Assembly (NCBI GenBank): GCA_964352675.1
Contig: CAYGSN010000006.1
Span: 18,884-82,883 of the forward strand
DNA: 64,000 nucleotides
Direction: 5' to 3'
Origin: CAYGSN01 sp964352675
GTDB taxonomy: Bacteria; Pseudomonadota; Alphaproteobacteria; Micavibrionales; Micavibrionaceae
This document shows, piece after piece, positions 53,786-61,107 of this stretch; positions within the stretch are counted from its first letter, which is position 1; each line of letters begins with the position of its first letter. Position numbers and translations under genes: made by a program. The notes under the pieces are model-generated. The model searched no databases, had not been told where the DNA came from, and saw nothing but the letters and a program-made list of their open reading frames with translations.

Positions 53786-54205
53786 CTATGCCGCCTCGCG
53801 GATTTGTTCCATAGCTTTACCGCATGTGGCCTTGTCTTTGCAGGCTGTGGACAGGTCGCCGAAAGAAACAATCCCGACAAGATTTTTGCTCTTATTTACG
53901 ACCGGCAGCCGTTTAACGGCCTGCTCGCCCATATTTTCCAGCACATCTTCGATGTCGTCGGTATCAAAGCAGTAAAGAATCCCCGGTGACATACATTCCT
54001 CTGCGCGCATAATCAGGGGATCCTTTTCCTCTGCAATACAGCGCAGGACGATATCGCGGTCGGTGACCATCCCCACCAGCTTTTCGTTTTCAGCAACGGG
54101 GATAGAGCCGCATTTGTGCTTTTTCATCAATCGCGCAATCTGGCTGAGGGATGTCGTGGGATTTGCGAACTGGACGTTTTTCGTCATGATATCTTTGATT
54201 TGCAT
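53786..54205 (-). CDS. Tandem CBS-domain protein
   Basis: The 139-residue protein is a pair of CBS motifs: MTKNVQFANPTTSLSQIARLMKKHKCGSIPV..MVTDRDIVLR and CMSPGILYCFDTDDIEDVLENMGEQAVKRLPVV..GIVSFGDL. Such stand-alone CBS pairs bind adenylates and occur in stress regulons. An EcfG-type promoter lies at 54261-54287, about 55 bp upstream of its start. Confidence 0.9.
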   Translation of the reverse strand: MQIKDIMTKNVQFANPTTSLSQIARLMKKHKCGSIPVAENEKLVGMVTDRDIVLRCIAEEKDPLIMRAEECMSPGILYCFDTDDIEDVLENMGEQAVKRLPVVNKSKNLVGIVSFGDLSTACKDKATCGKAMEQIREAA

Positions 54206-54260
54206 GGTTCTTTTCTCCTTATGTGAGTTTTAACCGGGTTTTGAAACGGTATACGGCTTC

Positions 54261-54287
54261 TCCAACGCGCCAGCCTCCCACAAGGTT
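54261..54287 (-). promoter_or_regulatory. EcfG-type promoter of the CBS gene
   Basis: On the minus strand GGAAC (54283-54287) is followed after 17 bp by CGTT (54261-54264). Confidence 0.7.
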
Positions 54288-54313
54288 CCCGGCCTATACA
54301 CGGGCGCAGGGGA

Positions 54314-54338
54314 GGAACGTTTGCCGCACCCCGACGTT
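54314..54338 (+). promoter_or_regulatory. EcfG-type promoter, + strand, with no gene downstream
   Basis: GGAAC (54314-54318), 16 bp, CGTT (54335-54338). It is divergent from the CBS promoter 27 bp away. A transcript would enter the 3' end of the minus-strand gene at 54428-54637. Only a 4-codon ORF (ATGGACAGCGCTTAA) follows. Confidence 0.45.
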
Positions 54339-54427
54339 GGCAGGGAGGAAAACGAGTGAAGGAATAAAAATGGACAGCGCTTAAATAAATACAATATAAA
54401 AAGGACTAAGGCGGCGGGCGATTTCCT

Positions 54428-54637
54428 TTAATCGTCCAGTATCTCCGCATCCATGTAATGCAGTTGTGCGTCGATATCCTCATAGGGGCGGCCGGTGTGG
54501 TGGTGGATCAGGTCGACAACCACATCGTGTTCGCTGGCGACCTGGGGTAATTCGTCGCCGCGCGGGCGGCCGAAGCACACAAAGATAACGTTTTCAAGAT
54601 TCTTGATGTCCTGGATGGAAGGGCGGTTGGAAGGCAT
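54428..54637 (-). CDS. Small protein of unknown function in the stress cluster
   Basis: The 69-residue acidic protein (MPSNRPSIQDIKNLENVIFVC, then a His pair in LIHHHTGRPYEDIDAQL) has no recognised domain. An AGGAG site and an EcfG-type promoter (54701-54726) precede it. Confidence 0.65.
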   Translation of the reverse strand: MPSNRPSIQDIKNLENVIFVCFGRPRGDELPQVASEHDVVVDLIHHHTGRPYEDIDAQLHYMDAEILDD

Positions 54638-54678
54638 TGATCTCTCCTTTTTTGTACCGGTGTATCGTTAGGGACGAT

Positions 54679-54710
54679 AAAAAATCCGTCCGCTGTTTCC
54701 AACGGACGGA
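54679..54710 (-). terminator. Intrinsic terminator of the CsbD-like gene
   Basis: TCCGTCCG (54685-54692) pairs with CGGACGGA (54703-54710); on the minus strand six T follow. The promoter of the next gene overlaps its stem. Confidence 0.8.
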
Positions 54711-54726
54711 TAAAAAAGAGAGTTCC
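54701..54726 (-). promoter_or_regulatory. EcfG-type promoter of the gene at 54428-54637
   Basis: Minus-strand GGAAC (54722-54726), 17 bp, CGTT (54701-54704), 64 bp before the start codon. Confidence 0.7.
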
Positions 54727-54752
54727 TTTTTTTTAACAAAACAGGCGTGGAT

Positions 54753-54956
54753 TTATGCCGCCATAGAATCCTGCCAGTTTTTGACCTGCTTTTCGGCTTC
54801 GTCGCGGTTGATGCCGTATTGCTCTTGAATGGTGCCGGCCAGCTTGTCCATATTGCCCTGGATCTGGTCCAGGTGATCATTGGTCAGCTTGCCCCATTGT
54901 TTTTGGACTTCGCCTTTAAACTGTTTCAGGTTTCCTTCAAAAATATCCTTGTTCAT
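54753..54956 (-). CDS. CsbD-family stress protein
   Basis: The 67-residue protein MNKDIFEGNLKQFKGEVQ..WGKLTNDHLDQIQGNMDKLAGTIQEQYG matches CsbD (YjbJ), abundant small proteins of general stress regulons with unknown function. The start at 54956 fits the family and has an AAGGAGAAA site. No EcfG-type promoter is seen directly upstream, so it may be read from the PRC-barrel gene's promoter. Confidence 0.92.
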   Translation of the reverse strand: MNKDIFEGNLKQFKGEVQKQWGKLTNDHLDQIQGNMDKLAGTIQEQYGINRDEAEKQVKNWQDSMAA

Positions 54957-55011
54957 GGTCTTTCTCCTTCGTTTGGGTTGGTGGTGGTTGTGTGTTAAAA
55001 AACCGGGATAG

Positions 55012-55043
55012 AAACCCGCCCCGGTTTGTTGGGGCGGGTTTTT
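55012..55043. terminator. Strong hairpin between the PRC-barrel and CsbD genes
   Basis: AAACCCGCCCC pairs with GGGGCGGGTTT around GGTTTGTT. The + strand has five T after it, the minus strand three, so it may only partly stop transcription from the PRC gene into csbD. Confidence 0.6.
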
Positions 55044-55050
55044 CACGGTG

Positions 55051-55928
55051 TTACTGCTCCAGCGCAGAGCTTTTGAAGCGCTCGAACTGGGCCGCAGCGT
55101 CGGCAGTCAGCTCGAAATTCAACGCATTGTCCTGGCGGACGATATTCGCATCATCGTAATCCAGCGCGGCCGTATCGCCGCCCATGCCAAGAACCCGTCC
55201 GAATCCGACGATCAAGCGGTCGGCTTCACCGTTGCGCAGTGAGATGTTGTCCACCTCGGCCAGAGTTTCGCCTTGCGGGTTCACAAGCTCGCCATCAAGC
55301 AGTTCAGCCACACTGTAGCCGTTGCTGGGGATGACTTTTACGGTGTCGCTGTAATCCTCACGATCATAGGAGAATGAAGCGGCCGTATCGATCATGTCCT
55401 CGGTCAACGCGGCAATGACATCGCCGTCGGCGGAGCGGTTGGCGATCACGCTGTAATCAAACGCAACCGTTTTCCCGAGGCCGGTGAAATCGCCGTCACC
55501 CATGACAACCATCATGGCGTTGCCGTCGCGGTCCAGGATAATATCCTGGACTTTCGCCACGCGTTCACCGTTCTGGTTATAGACAGGCTTGCCGATCATT
55601 CCGTTCGCGGTCATGCGTGTATCAACTGATACGGTTTCGAACTCGGGGCTATCGTCCCCGTTCAGGGCTTCCTTGGTGTTCTCGTAAGCCTTTTTTGTGG
55701 CATCGGAAACATCTTCGGCCGCATCAGAAACGGCATCCTTGGTGTTTTCCCAACCTTGTTCAATCTCAGCCGGGGTTGTTTCGGGAATGTCGTTCTGGTT
55801 TTGCGTACGTTCGGTTTTCATTTTTGCATTTGCAGATGTATCACCAGCCATCGCAGGCGCNNNNNNNNNNCTGGCGCTGCGGCGATAATCGCGATTGCCG
55901 ATACGGCGGTTAATAGTGTCCTATTCAT
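55051..55928 (-). CDS. Exported PRC-barrel domain protein (spans a short gap)
   Basis: The start at 55928 gives a signal peptide, MNRTLLTAVSAIAIIAAAP; it runs into a 10-N gap and resumes with APAMAGDTSANAK. The mature part has an Ala/Asp/Glu-rich helical region (WENTKDAVSDAAEDVSDATKKA) and two PRC-barrel-like halves (TANGMIGKPVYNQNGERVAKVQDIILD and SVAELLDGELVNPQGETLAEVDNISL). Such proteins are envelope stress factors. The frame requires 3n+2 bases in the gap, not 10. It has an EcfG-type promoter at 55966-55990. Confidence 0.82.
55861..55870. other. Assembly gap (10 N) in the PRC-barrel gene
   Basis: Signal peptide and mature part are in frame only if the real length is 8 or 11 bases. Confidence 0.85.
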
Positions 55929-55965
55929 GGCAAACTCTCCTTTCATGATTGAGTTATGCTTGGCC

Positions 55966-55990
55966 AACGGAAGCGCGGGGTGAAAGTTCC
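55966..55990 (-). promoter_or_regulatory. EcfG-type promoter of the PRC-barrel gene
   Basis: Minus-strand GGAAC (55986-55990), 16 bp, CGTT (55966-55969), 38 bp before the start codon. Confidence 0.72.
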
Positions 55991-55993
55991 ATG

Positions 55994-56024
55994 AAAAAAA
56001 CCGGTCTTGGAAGACCGGTTTTTT
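55994..56024 (-). terminator. Bidirectional intrinsic terminator
   Basis: AAAACCGGTCTT and AAGACCGGTTTT form a 12-bp stem with a GG... turn; T-runs exist on both strands. It ends the gene at 56094-56360. Confidence 0.82.
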
Positions 56025-56093
56025 GAGTTTGGGACCTGGAAAGGAAGGGAAGGGGTCCCATAGGGTTTCGAGGGCGTTTAGGGTAGAGAGGGT

Positions 56094-56360
56094 TTAATGT
56101 GTGCGAATATCGATACGGTCAAAACGTCCGATTTTCTTTTCCGCCTGCGCCTGCAGTTCCTGCAGATCGCCAAGCAGGTCGATCAGATAGGAGTCAAACA
56201 TTTCATAGTCATCGTCGGCATCGGGCCGGACGGTTTCGATCACCAACACATCTTCGTTGTGGTGGCCGCGCTGGTCCTCCGGTCCGAAATCCTTCTTCAG
56301 GTAGATATCCCGAATCAGCGGGTGGGTAATGCCTGGAACGTGTTGCGGTAAATTCATCAT
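56094..56360 (-). CDS. Small protein of unknown function in the stress cluster
   Basis: The 88-residue product (MMNLPQHVPGITHPLIRDIYLKK..) has no recognised domain. An acidic middle (VRPDADDDYEMFDSYLIDLLGDLQELQAQAEK) is helical. The start ATG has AGAGGAG 13 bp upstream; a longer frame to 56399 is less likely. A weaker EcfG-like promoter lies at 56417-56442. Confidence 0.65.
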   Translation of the reverse strand: MMNLPQHVPGITHPLIRDIYLKKDFGPEDQRGHHNEDVLVIETVRPDADDDYEMFDSYLIDLLGDLQELQAQAEKKIGRFDRIDIRTH

Positions 56361-56416
56361 TGTTTGTGTACTCCTCTTTCTTGGTTGGTACGCTTCCAAG
56401 GCTAGGCTGATTCTGT

Positions 56417-56442
56417 AACGGCAAAACGGCAGTTTTGTTTCC
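56417..56442 (-). promoter_or_regulatory. Weak EcfG-like promoter
   Basis: Minus-strand GGAAAC (one extra A against GGAAC) at 56437-56442, 16 bp, CGTT at 56417-56420. Confidence 0.35.
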
Positions 56443-56526
56443 GTTGTGAAATAGTTTGTTTCGGATTTGTAACCGGCGGCTATGCAAGGCTGGGGCGGCC
56501 CGCAGGTGTGTAATTAAAGTGTGATT

Positions 56527-56552
56527 GGAACTTTCCTTCCGGGTTGCCCGTT
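56527..56552 (+). promoter_or_regulatory. EcfG-type promoter of the DUF2383 gene
   Basis: GGAAC (56527-56531), 17 bp, CGTT (56549-56552), 44 bp before the start codon. Confidence 0.72.
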
Positions 56553-56596
56553 GGGCCGGGCACTTATCCCATCACTCTTAATAAAGGAGAAAAAAC

Positions 56597-57046
56597 ATGT
56601 CGAACCCTGAAGTGAAAGAACTTCGCAAGCTGATTAACATCAATCAGGATGCGTGCGAATTTTACGAATCAGCCTGTGGGAAAATTGAAAACCCCAGCCT
56701 GGAGAGTACGTTCCGCAATCTTGAAAGCCTGCATAAAGGCGTGGTGGTGAACCTGCAGAATTATGCTGCACGTCGCGGCGAGACGCTGGAGGCTGGCGAT
56801 ACATTTGCCGGTCAGGCTCGCCAGTTCTGGGGCGAAATGATGGCCAATATCAGCAATGATGTTGATGAAACGCTTGTGGCGCAACTGGAAGAAGCCGAAG
56901 ATCGTTGCCTGCATTCAATCGAGGACGCGATGAAAAACAAGGATATTTCTGCGGAAACCAAAAGCACGCTGCAAGGCGAATTGCGCGCCCTGCAGAAAAG
57001 CCATGATTACATGAAGGCTTTGAAGGAAAGCATGAAAGCCGCATAG
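56597..57046 (+). CDS. DUF2383 ferritin-like helical stress protein
   Basis: The 149-residue protein MSNPEVKELRKLININQDACEFYESACGKIENPSLESTFRNLESLHKG matches the DUF2383 family of four-helix-bundle proteins related to ferritins. LQEEAE-type and RCLHSIEDAM segments carry some metal-ligand-like residues, but a complete diiron set is not evident. It has an EcfG-type promoter and its own terminator. AAAGGAG precedes the ATG. Confidence 0.85.
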   Translation: MSNPEVKELRKLININQDACEFYESACGKIENPSLESTFRNLESLHKGVVVNLQNYAARRGETLEAGDTFAGQARQFWGEMMANISNDVDETLVAQLEEAEDRCLHSIEDAMKNKDISAETKSTLQGELRALQKSHDYMKALKESMKAA

Positions 57047-57071
57047 ATTTTAGCGGTTTTTGCACGCAAAG

Positions 57072-57106
57072 AGCCGTTCCCGCTTTCGCGGGGCGGCTTT
57101 TTCTTT
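57072..57106 (+). terminator. Intrinsic terminator of the DUF2383 gene
   Basis: AGCCG..CCCGC pairs with GCGGG.CGGCT, followed by TTTTCTTTT. Confidence 0.82.
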
Positions 57107-57107
57107 T

Positions 57108-57133
57108 GGAACCCCGGCCATGTGCGCGGCGTT
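57108..57133 (+). promoter_or_regulatory. EcfG-type promoter of the EF-hand gene
   Basis: GGAAC (57108-57112), 17 bp, CGTT (57130-57133), starting 2 bp after the preceding terminator. Confidence 0.72.
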
Positions 57134-57173
57134 GGCGGGGTAGTTGTATTTTACATTCAAAGGAGACAATGAA

Positions 57174-57734
57174 ATGAGAAACAGAATTTTACTTTCATAC
57201 GTTTCGGCTATGGCGATCCTGACAGGGGGATTTGCCGTGCATGCGGAAACAATTACAACGCAGCAGACGGTCACCACCAAGACCCACGTCCAGGCGCAGG
57301 ATTTGCCGGATGTGAACCAGATTAATTTTTCAGCTTTTGATGTGAACCGCGACGGTATCTATTCAATGGCTGAGGTCGGCGAGCGTCTGTTTGAAAGTTT
57401 CGACCAGGACCATAACGGGTTTATCGACAACCTGGAATGGGACCGTAAAACCGTGATGACCATCACTCCGATGGAGCGCGAAACTTTCAGGTTCGTCGAT
57501 GAAGGGAGTGACGGCACGACCGACAGCGCGACCTATACCTATGAAACATTTTACCAGGCATCGGGCCTGATGAGATTTGATGAAAACCACGATGGTTTGT
57601 CTGCGGCCGAATTTATAGGAGAGGGTTTCCAGCCTTTGGATGATGATGAGGATAATCTGATCAATCTGGAGGAATGGAAGGAAGCCTATCTGGAATCCCG
57701 CCCGGAACATAATCAGCCGGAGCGATATAACTAA
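57174..57734 (+). CDS. Exported EF-hand protein
   Basis: The 186-residue product has a signal peptide (MRNRILLSYVSAMAILTGGFAVHA) and at least four EF-hand-like calcium loops: DVNRDGIYSMAE, DQDHNGFIDNLE, DENHDGLSAAEF and DDDEDNLINLEE. It should bind calcium in the periplasm. AAAGGAGAC precedes the ATG; an EcfG-type promoter lies 40 bp upstream, so it belongs to the stress set. Confidence 0.85.
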   Translation: MRNRILLSYVSAMAILTGGFAVHAETITTQQTVTTKTHVQAQDLPDVNQINFSAFDVNRDGIYSMAEVGERLFESFDQDHNGFIDNLEWDRKTVMTITPMERETFRFVDEGSDGTTDSATYTYETFYQASGLMRFDENHDGLSAAEFIGEGFQPLDDDEDNLINLEEWKEAYLESRPEHNQPERYN

Positions 57735-57766
57735 CTTCCCTGGTTATGTGCTGTGATGGCGATCTT

Positions 57767-57797
57767 AAAAGGCCGGAAAATTATTTCCGGCCTTTTT
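57767..57797 (+). terminator. Intrinsic terminator of the EF-hand gene
   Basis: GGCCGGAA (57771-57778) pairs with TTCCGGCC (57785-57792); A-run before, T5 after. It can also serve the convergent gene. Confidence 0.85.
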
Positions 57798-57828
57798 CGT
57801 GTGTGTTAAAAATGCAGAGGGTCGGGAT

Positions 57829-58071
57829 TTACTGGAGTTTCCCCGGAAGGTTGGCCATGGCCATAACCTTCGCCTCATCAGGTGAATTCACAGAGCCGCT
57901 GGCGACAATAGAGCCATGATAAGAGATAATCCATTTCCAGCTTTCGCGTCTTTGTTCGCAATTCCAATGGGTCTTTTGTTTCTCGGCGCTGAGTTCGTAA
58001 TCGCCAATATCGGTACATATTTTCTGTACCTGCCATTCGGTGGGTTGGTCGGTGTGTTTTTCAGTCGTCAT
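57829..58071 (-). CDS. Small protein of unknown function in the stress cluster
   Basis: The 80-residue protein (MTTEKHTDQPTEWQVQKICTDIG..) has an aromatic-rich middle (CEQRRESWKWIISYHGSIVASGSV) and no known domain. AGGAGG lies 8 bp before the ATG, and an EcfG-type promoter at 58104-58129. Confidence 0.7.
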   Translation of the reverse strand: MTTEKHTDQPTEWQVQKICTDIGDYELSAEKQKTHWNCEQRRESWKWIISYHGSIVASGSVNSPDEAKVMAMANLPGKLQ

Positions 58072-58103
58072 TATATAACCTCCTATTATTGTTACCTTTT
58101 CCC

Positions 58104-58129
58104 AACGCCGGATACGGGCTTGCGGTTCC
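58104..58129 (-). promoter_or_regulatory. EcfG-type promoter of the gene at 57829-58071
   Basis: Minus-strand GGAAC (58125-58129), 17 bp, CGTT (58104-58107), 33 bp before the start. Confidence 0.72.
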
Positions 58130-58160
58130 GTGTAAGGCAATGTCAGGGTGCGAGGAAGGG

Positions 58161-58222
58161 GGGAAAGGGAAAAGGGAAAAGGGAAAAGGGAAAAGGGAAA
58201 AGGGAAAAGGGAAAAGGGAAAA
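58161..58222. repeat. Heptanucleotide repeat (GGGAAAA)8
   Basis: Eight perfect GGGAAAA units (58167-58222) follow one 6-base unit. The tract is all purine on the + strand. It lies between the gene pair at 58259-58517 and the promoter at 58104-58129, outside coding sequence. Confidence 0.9.
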
Positions 58223-58258
58223 GAAAGAGGCCGGGATATCTGTCCCCCGGCCGTCCTT

Positions 58259-58330
58259 TTAGAATAGAAAATAAATCAGGATAATGATGGGGATCGGTAC
58301 CCCGATCAGCCAGAGCAATATGCCTTTCAT
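58259..58330 (-). CDS. 23-residue small membrane protein
   Basis: ATG at 58328-58330 opens a frame of 23 codons to TAA at 58259-58261. The product begins MKGILLWLIGVPIPIIIL and is a single hydrophobic helix, similar in form to short conserved stress membrane peptides. It starts 7 bp after the stop of the gene at 58338, suggesting coupling. Confidence 0.55.
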   Translation of the reverse strand: MKGILLWLIGVPIPIIILIYFLF

Positions 58331-58337
58331 CTGCGGC

Positions 58338-58517
58338 CTACCTTTCGTCGTCGTTCATGGTGTTTTCTACAAGATTGGCGACATCATGCGTCAGGGCATC
58401 CATGCTGTAATCAATATCTCTGCTTAAATTTCTCTCGCCGTTTTCAACGGCAAGCATAGAAAAAATACCGAACAGCAGGACAATAACGATGGTGAGTAAA
58501 TTCCTGTCGGTCATCAT
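58338..58517 (-). CDS. Small membrane protein of the stress cluster
   Basis: The 59-residue product has one N-terminal membrane helix (RNLLTIVIVLLFGIFSMLAV) and a charged tail (DIDYSMDALTHDVANLVEN). Two ATGs (58517, 58514) are possible. It follows the entericidin gene by 13 bp and precedes the 23-residue gene by 7 bp, so the three form a unit. Confidence 0.6.
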   Translation of the reverse strand: MMTDRNLLTIVIVLLFGIFSMLAVENGERNLSRDIDYSMDALTHDVANLVENTMNDDER

Positions 58518-58530
58518 TCCATCCCCGCAT

Positions 58531-58668
58531 CTAGTTTGCGGCGTCCTGGACAGTTTCGCCGGCATCCTCAATGTCGCGGCCTGCACCTTCGACAGTTTCA
58601 CAGGCGCTCAGCCCCAGGCCGAGAACGGCGAGACAGAGAATGGTTAATAATCGTAAATTTTTTAACAT
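58531..58668 (-). CDS. Entericidin-like small lipoprotein
   Basis: The 45-residue product has a lipoprotein signal (LTILCLAVLGLGLSAC) and the mature CETVEGAGRDIEDAGETVQDAA, the signature of the EcnA/EcnB family. These are small stress-induced membrane lipoproteins of unclear function. The ATG is at 58666-58668. A weak EcfG-like promoter is upstream (58702-58726). Confidence 0.85.
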   Translation of the reverse strand: MLKNLRLLTILCLAVLGLGLSACETVEGAGRDIEDAGETVQDAAN

Positions 58669-58701
58669 GGTTATTTTCCTCTCAGTTATTTCTACATAAC
58701 C

Positions 58702-58726
58702 AACAAACTAAGTTGGAAAGGGTTCC
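58702..58726 (-). promoter_or_regulatory. Probable EcfG-type promoter of the entericidin gene
   Basis: Minus-strand GGAAC (58722-58726), 16 bp, TGTT (58702-58705); the -10 differs from CGTT by one base. Confidence 0.5.
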
Positions 58727-58743
58727 TGCGGAATTCGTGGATT

Positions 58744-59178
58744 TCAAAGAAATTTTTCGCCGACGGCGAAGCCTGCGAGCGAAGCGGCAACAACGGACGC
58801 TTTGGGGTTTTCGCGCACAGGCTCGGTCAGCTCTTCTTCTGTGATATCAAAAACAACGCGCAGTGTTTCGGTGATTTCCGATTTAAGTTTGCGCAGGCGG
58901 TGCTTCTTATATTGCAGGATGAGATAAGAGGCGGCGGCGCAACCCAGTCCCGCGAAGAGAATAATTGCACCGGTTGTGGCGGCGGCGATCTCGGGCGGAT
59001 AGTGAGCCGCCAGCCACAAATAGGCGGCGCAGACTAGGAATCCGAACCCCAGGATCACAAGAAAGCCGGACAAAGCCATCAGGCTCAGCCCGGCTTTGCT
59101 TTTTCCGGATAAAGGCGGCTCGTTGCTGAGCAGGCGCTCAACAAGAAGTTGCTCTACCAGAGAGATCACGGCGTTCAT
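58744..59178 (-). CDS. Phage holin-like / YqjE-type membrane protein (DUF1469-like)
   Basis: The 144-residue protein has two membrane helices (about 33-57 and 63-87) with SKAGLSLMALSGFLVILGFGFLV and a cytoplasmic C-terminus. It is the usual partner of DUF883 proteins in yqjD-yqjE-like stress operons. It starts 3 bp after the DUF883 gene stop. Confidence 0.8.
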   Translation of the reverse strand: MNAVISLVEQLLVERLLSNEPPLSGKSKAGLSLMALSGFLVILGFGFLVCAAYLWLAAHYPPEIAAATTGAIILFAGLGCAAASYLILQYKKHRLRKLKSEITETLRVVFDITEEELTEPVRENPKASVVAASLAGFAVGEKFL

Positions 59179-59181
59179 CGG

Positions 59182-59466
59182 TTATCTCCGGCGCATCAGA
59201 GCGCTGAGCACCAGTCCTGCGGCGAAAGCCATGGCAATGGATTGCACCGGTTTGGCTTTGATGCGGCGCTCTGCTGTTTTCAGTTGTTCGCGGCCTTTCT
59301 CTTTCATCGTGTTCAGCCGCGTTTGCAGCAATTTTTGCAGCTCACGCGTTTGATTGCCACCGTCTTTGGTCAGGTGTTTCGTCAACTCCACAACATTGGA
59401 GCGCAGGGAATCGAGATCTTCACGAATATCTGTGATCTCAGGATATGTGTTTTTTGATTTGGGCAT
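59182..59466 (-). CDS. DUF883 (ElaB/YqjD-like) protein
   Basis: The 94-residue protein has an N-terminal helical part (DIREDLDSLRSNVVELTKHL) and a C-terminal membrane anchor with RIKAKPVQSIAMAFAAGLVLSALMRRR, the ElaB/YqjD end. In enterobacteria such proteins tie ribosomes to the membrane in stationary phase. It has a clear EcfG-type promoter and is translated with the holin-like gene. Confidence 0.85.
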   Translation of the reverse strand: MPKSKNTYPEITDIREDLDSLRSNVVELTKHLTKDGGNQTRELQKLLQTRLNTMKEKGREQLKTAERRIKAKPVQSIAMAFAAGLVLSALMRRR

Positions 59467-59507
59467 CAAAGATTTCTCCTTTTTTGTTTTGTAAAAGACA
59501 CTCCACC

Positions 59508-59532
59508 AACGGGCCGGGCCGCAGATGGTTCC
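59508..59532 (-). promoter_or_regulatory. EcfG-type promoter of the DUF883 operon
   Basis: Minus-strand GGAAC (59528-59532), 16 bp, CGTT (59508-59511), 42 bp before the start codon. Confidence 0.74.
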
Positions 59533-59562
59533 ATGCAGGAGAGAGAATTATAGTTTTACAGG

Positions 59563-60294
59563 TCAGGCCGCACCGGGTTTGGAATCGGAGAACATATAAC
59601 CGACGCCGCGTACGGTTTTGATCAGATTGGGCGACTTGGTGTCGTCCCCAAGCTTTTTGCGCAGGCGGGCGATTTGGATATCGATCGCCCGGTCATAGGC
59701 ATCGAATTCCCCGTCACGGGTCAGCTCAAACAGATGTTCACGGCTGAGCGCCCGGTTCGGCGCCAGGACCAGGGCTTCGAGAAGCTTGAACTCCCCGGTG
59801 GTGAGATTGGCGGAATTGTTTTGCGGATCAAAAAGCTGGTACTGCGTGCGGTCCAGGCACCAGCCATCGCCGAAGGTAATTTTTTCTGATTTGTGTTTGG
59901 GAGATTGGTTCTCCGTCTCCGCCACAGGATCGCTGCGCCGCAGGACGGCCTTGATGCGCGCGGACAGTTCCCGCATTTCAAAAGGTTTGGTGATATAGTC
60001 GTCGGCGCCCATTTCCAGGCAAACAACCTTTTCAGTTGTATCGCTTTTGCCCGATACGACGATAATCCCGGCTTTGCTCTTGTCCTGAAAGCGCGGGATC
60101 AGGGAGAGCCCCTCCCCGTCCGGCAGGACGAGATCGAGCAGAATGACGTCGAGCGGGGTGTTTTCGAGCTTTTCGAGCGCGCTCTTTACATCAAGCGCCC
60201 TGACGACCTGATAGCCGTCATCTTCCAGATAATGCCCTATAACATTTTGAAGGTTTTCGTCATCATCGACGCAAAGGACGGTCCCTTTTTGCAT
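59563..60294 (-). CDS. OmpR/PhoB-family response regulator
   Basis: The 243-residue protein has a receiver domain (VLCVDDDENLQNVIGHYL, phosphoacceptor D54 in ILLDLVLPDGEG, DDYITKPFEMREL) and a C-terminal winged helix (LTTGEFKLLEALVLAPNRALSREHL and IDIQIARLRKKLGDD.SPNLIKTVRGVGY). It is divergent from the ECF sigma gene, 184 bp between starts. The kinase gene at 61088 could be its partner, but hybrid kinases usually need a phosphotransfer protein. Confidence 0.92.
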   Translation of the reverse strand: MQKGTVLCVDDDENLQNVIGHYLEDDGYQVVRALDVKSALEKLENTPLDVILLDLVLPDGEGLSLIPRFQDKSKAGIIVVSGKSDTTEKVVCLEMGADDYITKPFEMRELSARIKAVLRRSDPVAETENQSPKHKSEKITFGDGWCLDRTQYQLFDPQNNSANLTTGEFKLLEALVLAPNRALSREHLFELTRDGEFDAYDRAIDIQIARLRKKLGDDTKSPNLIKTVRGVGYMFSDSKPGAA

Positions 60295-60478
60295 ATATCT
60301 CGAATCCTCACAAAATTGTTATCTAGACGTTATATAGGCCAGAAATCAGGGGCGGGCAAAGCTTTTGTTACACAAATGAAACAAATTTTTTCACAACTGA
60401 TACGAAGCCGACAAAGGCGCGTTACGAACGCGGCCTAAGCTTGGAATCATCAATAAACAAAAAAGGAGCTTGAAAAGC

Positions 60479-61018
60479 ATGTTTGCCAATTCCGAAATGC
60501 TAAATGAAACTGACAGGTTGCGTAAGTTCGCATGCCGACTGACCCATAATGAGAACGATGCGGAGGATCTTCTGCATTCGACCATTGTCCGGGCTTTGGA
60601 GAAAAAGCACCTTTATAAGGACAATACGAACCTGTTTGGCTGGATGTCGAAGATCATGTTTAACATGTTTGTCTCACAATACCGCCGCAAGGTGAAGTTC
60701 GAGACGCAGTACGATCCGGAAAATTACCTGGACAAGGAAAGCGTGGAACCCAGCCAGAATATCAAAATGCAGCTTCAGGAGGTTGACCATGCCATGGATG
60801 AGATGTCCGAGGATCACCGTAAAATCCTGACGATGGTTTGTGTGAGGGGCATGCGCTATGCCGAGGTATCCGAAGCTCTGCAGATTCCGGTTGGGACCGT
60901 GCGTTCCCGCCTGTCCCGCGCCAGGGAGAGTTTGCAGATCATGCTGGATTCCGGTGCTGCGCTTTACGGATCCAATCCTATATCCAGTGGGGACGGGCTG
61001 CATCAAAAAGCGGCTTAG
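60479..61018 (+). CDS. ECF-type sigma factor, EcfG-like
   Basis: The 179-residue protein has sigma region 2 (RLRKFACRLTHNENDAEDLLHSTIVRALEKK, NLFGWMSKIMFNMFVSQYRR) and region 4 (MSEDHRKILTMVCVRGMRYAEVSEALQIPVGTVRSRLSRARESL). The form of region 4 and the many GGAAC..CGTT promoters around it suggest the general-stress sigma EcfG, but no nepR or phyR is beside it, so it could be a second ECF factor. The start at 60479 has AAAGGAG 11 bp upstream. A strong terminator follows. Confidence 0.85.
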   Translation: MFANSEMLNETDRLRKFACRLTHNENDAEDLLHSTIVRALEKKHLYKDNTNLFGWMSKIMFNMFVSQYRRKVKFETQYDPENYLDKESVEPSQNIKMQLQEVDHAMDEMSEDHRKILTMVCVRGMRYAEVSEALQIPVGTVRSRLSRARESLQIMLDSGAALYGSNPISSGDGLHQKAA

Positions 61019-61068
61019 ATCGTAAAGTTTTAGGGATTACGAGGTTTTAGATTGCCCTCAACCCGAGC

Positions 61069-61107
61069 AGAGGCGGCGTGATAGTATTCAGGCCGCCTCT
61101 CTTTTTT
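61069..61107 (+). terminator. Intrinsic terminator of the ECF sigma gene
   Basis: AGAGGCGGC (61069-61077) pairs with GCCGCCTCT (61092-61100), then CTTTTTT. The stop of the convergent kinase gene lies in the loop. Confidence 0.88.

Noticed and set aside
60295..60478. nepR or an EcfG-type autoregulatory promoter before the sigma gene
   Set aside because: No short frame resembles NepR. GGAAT at 60442 lacks a CGTT partner at the right distance.
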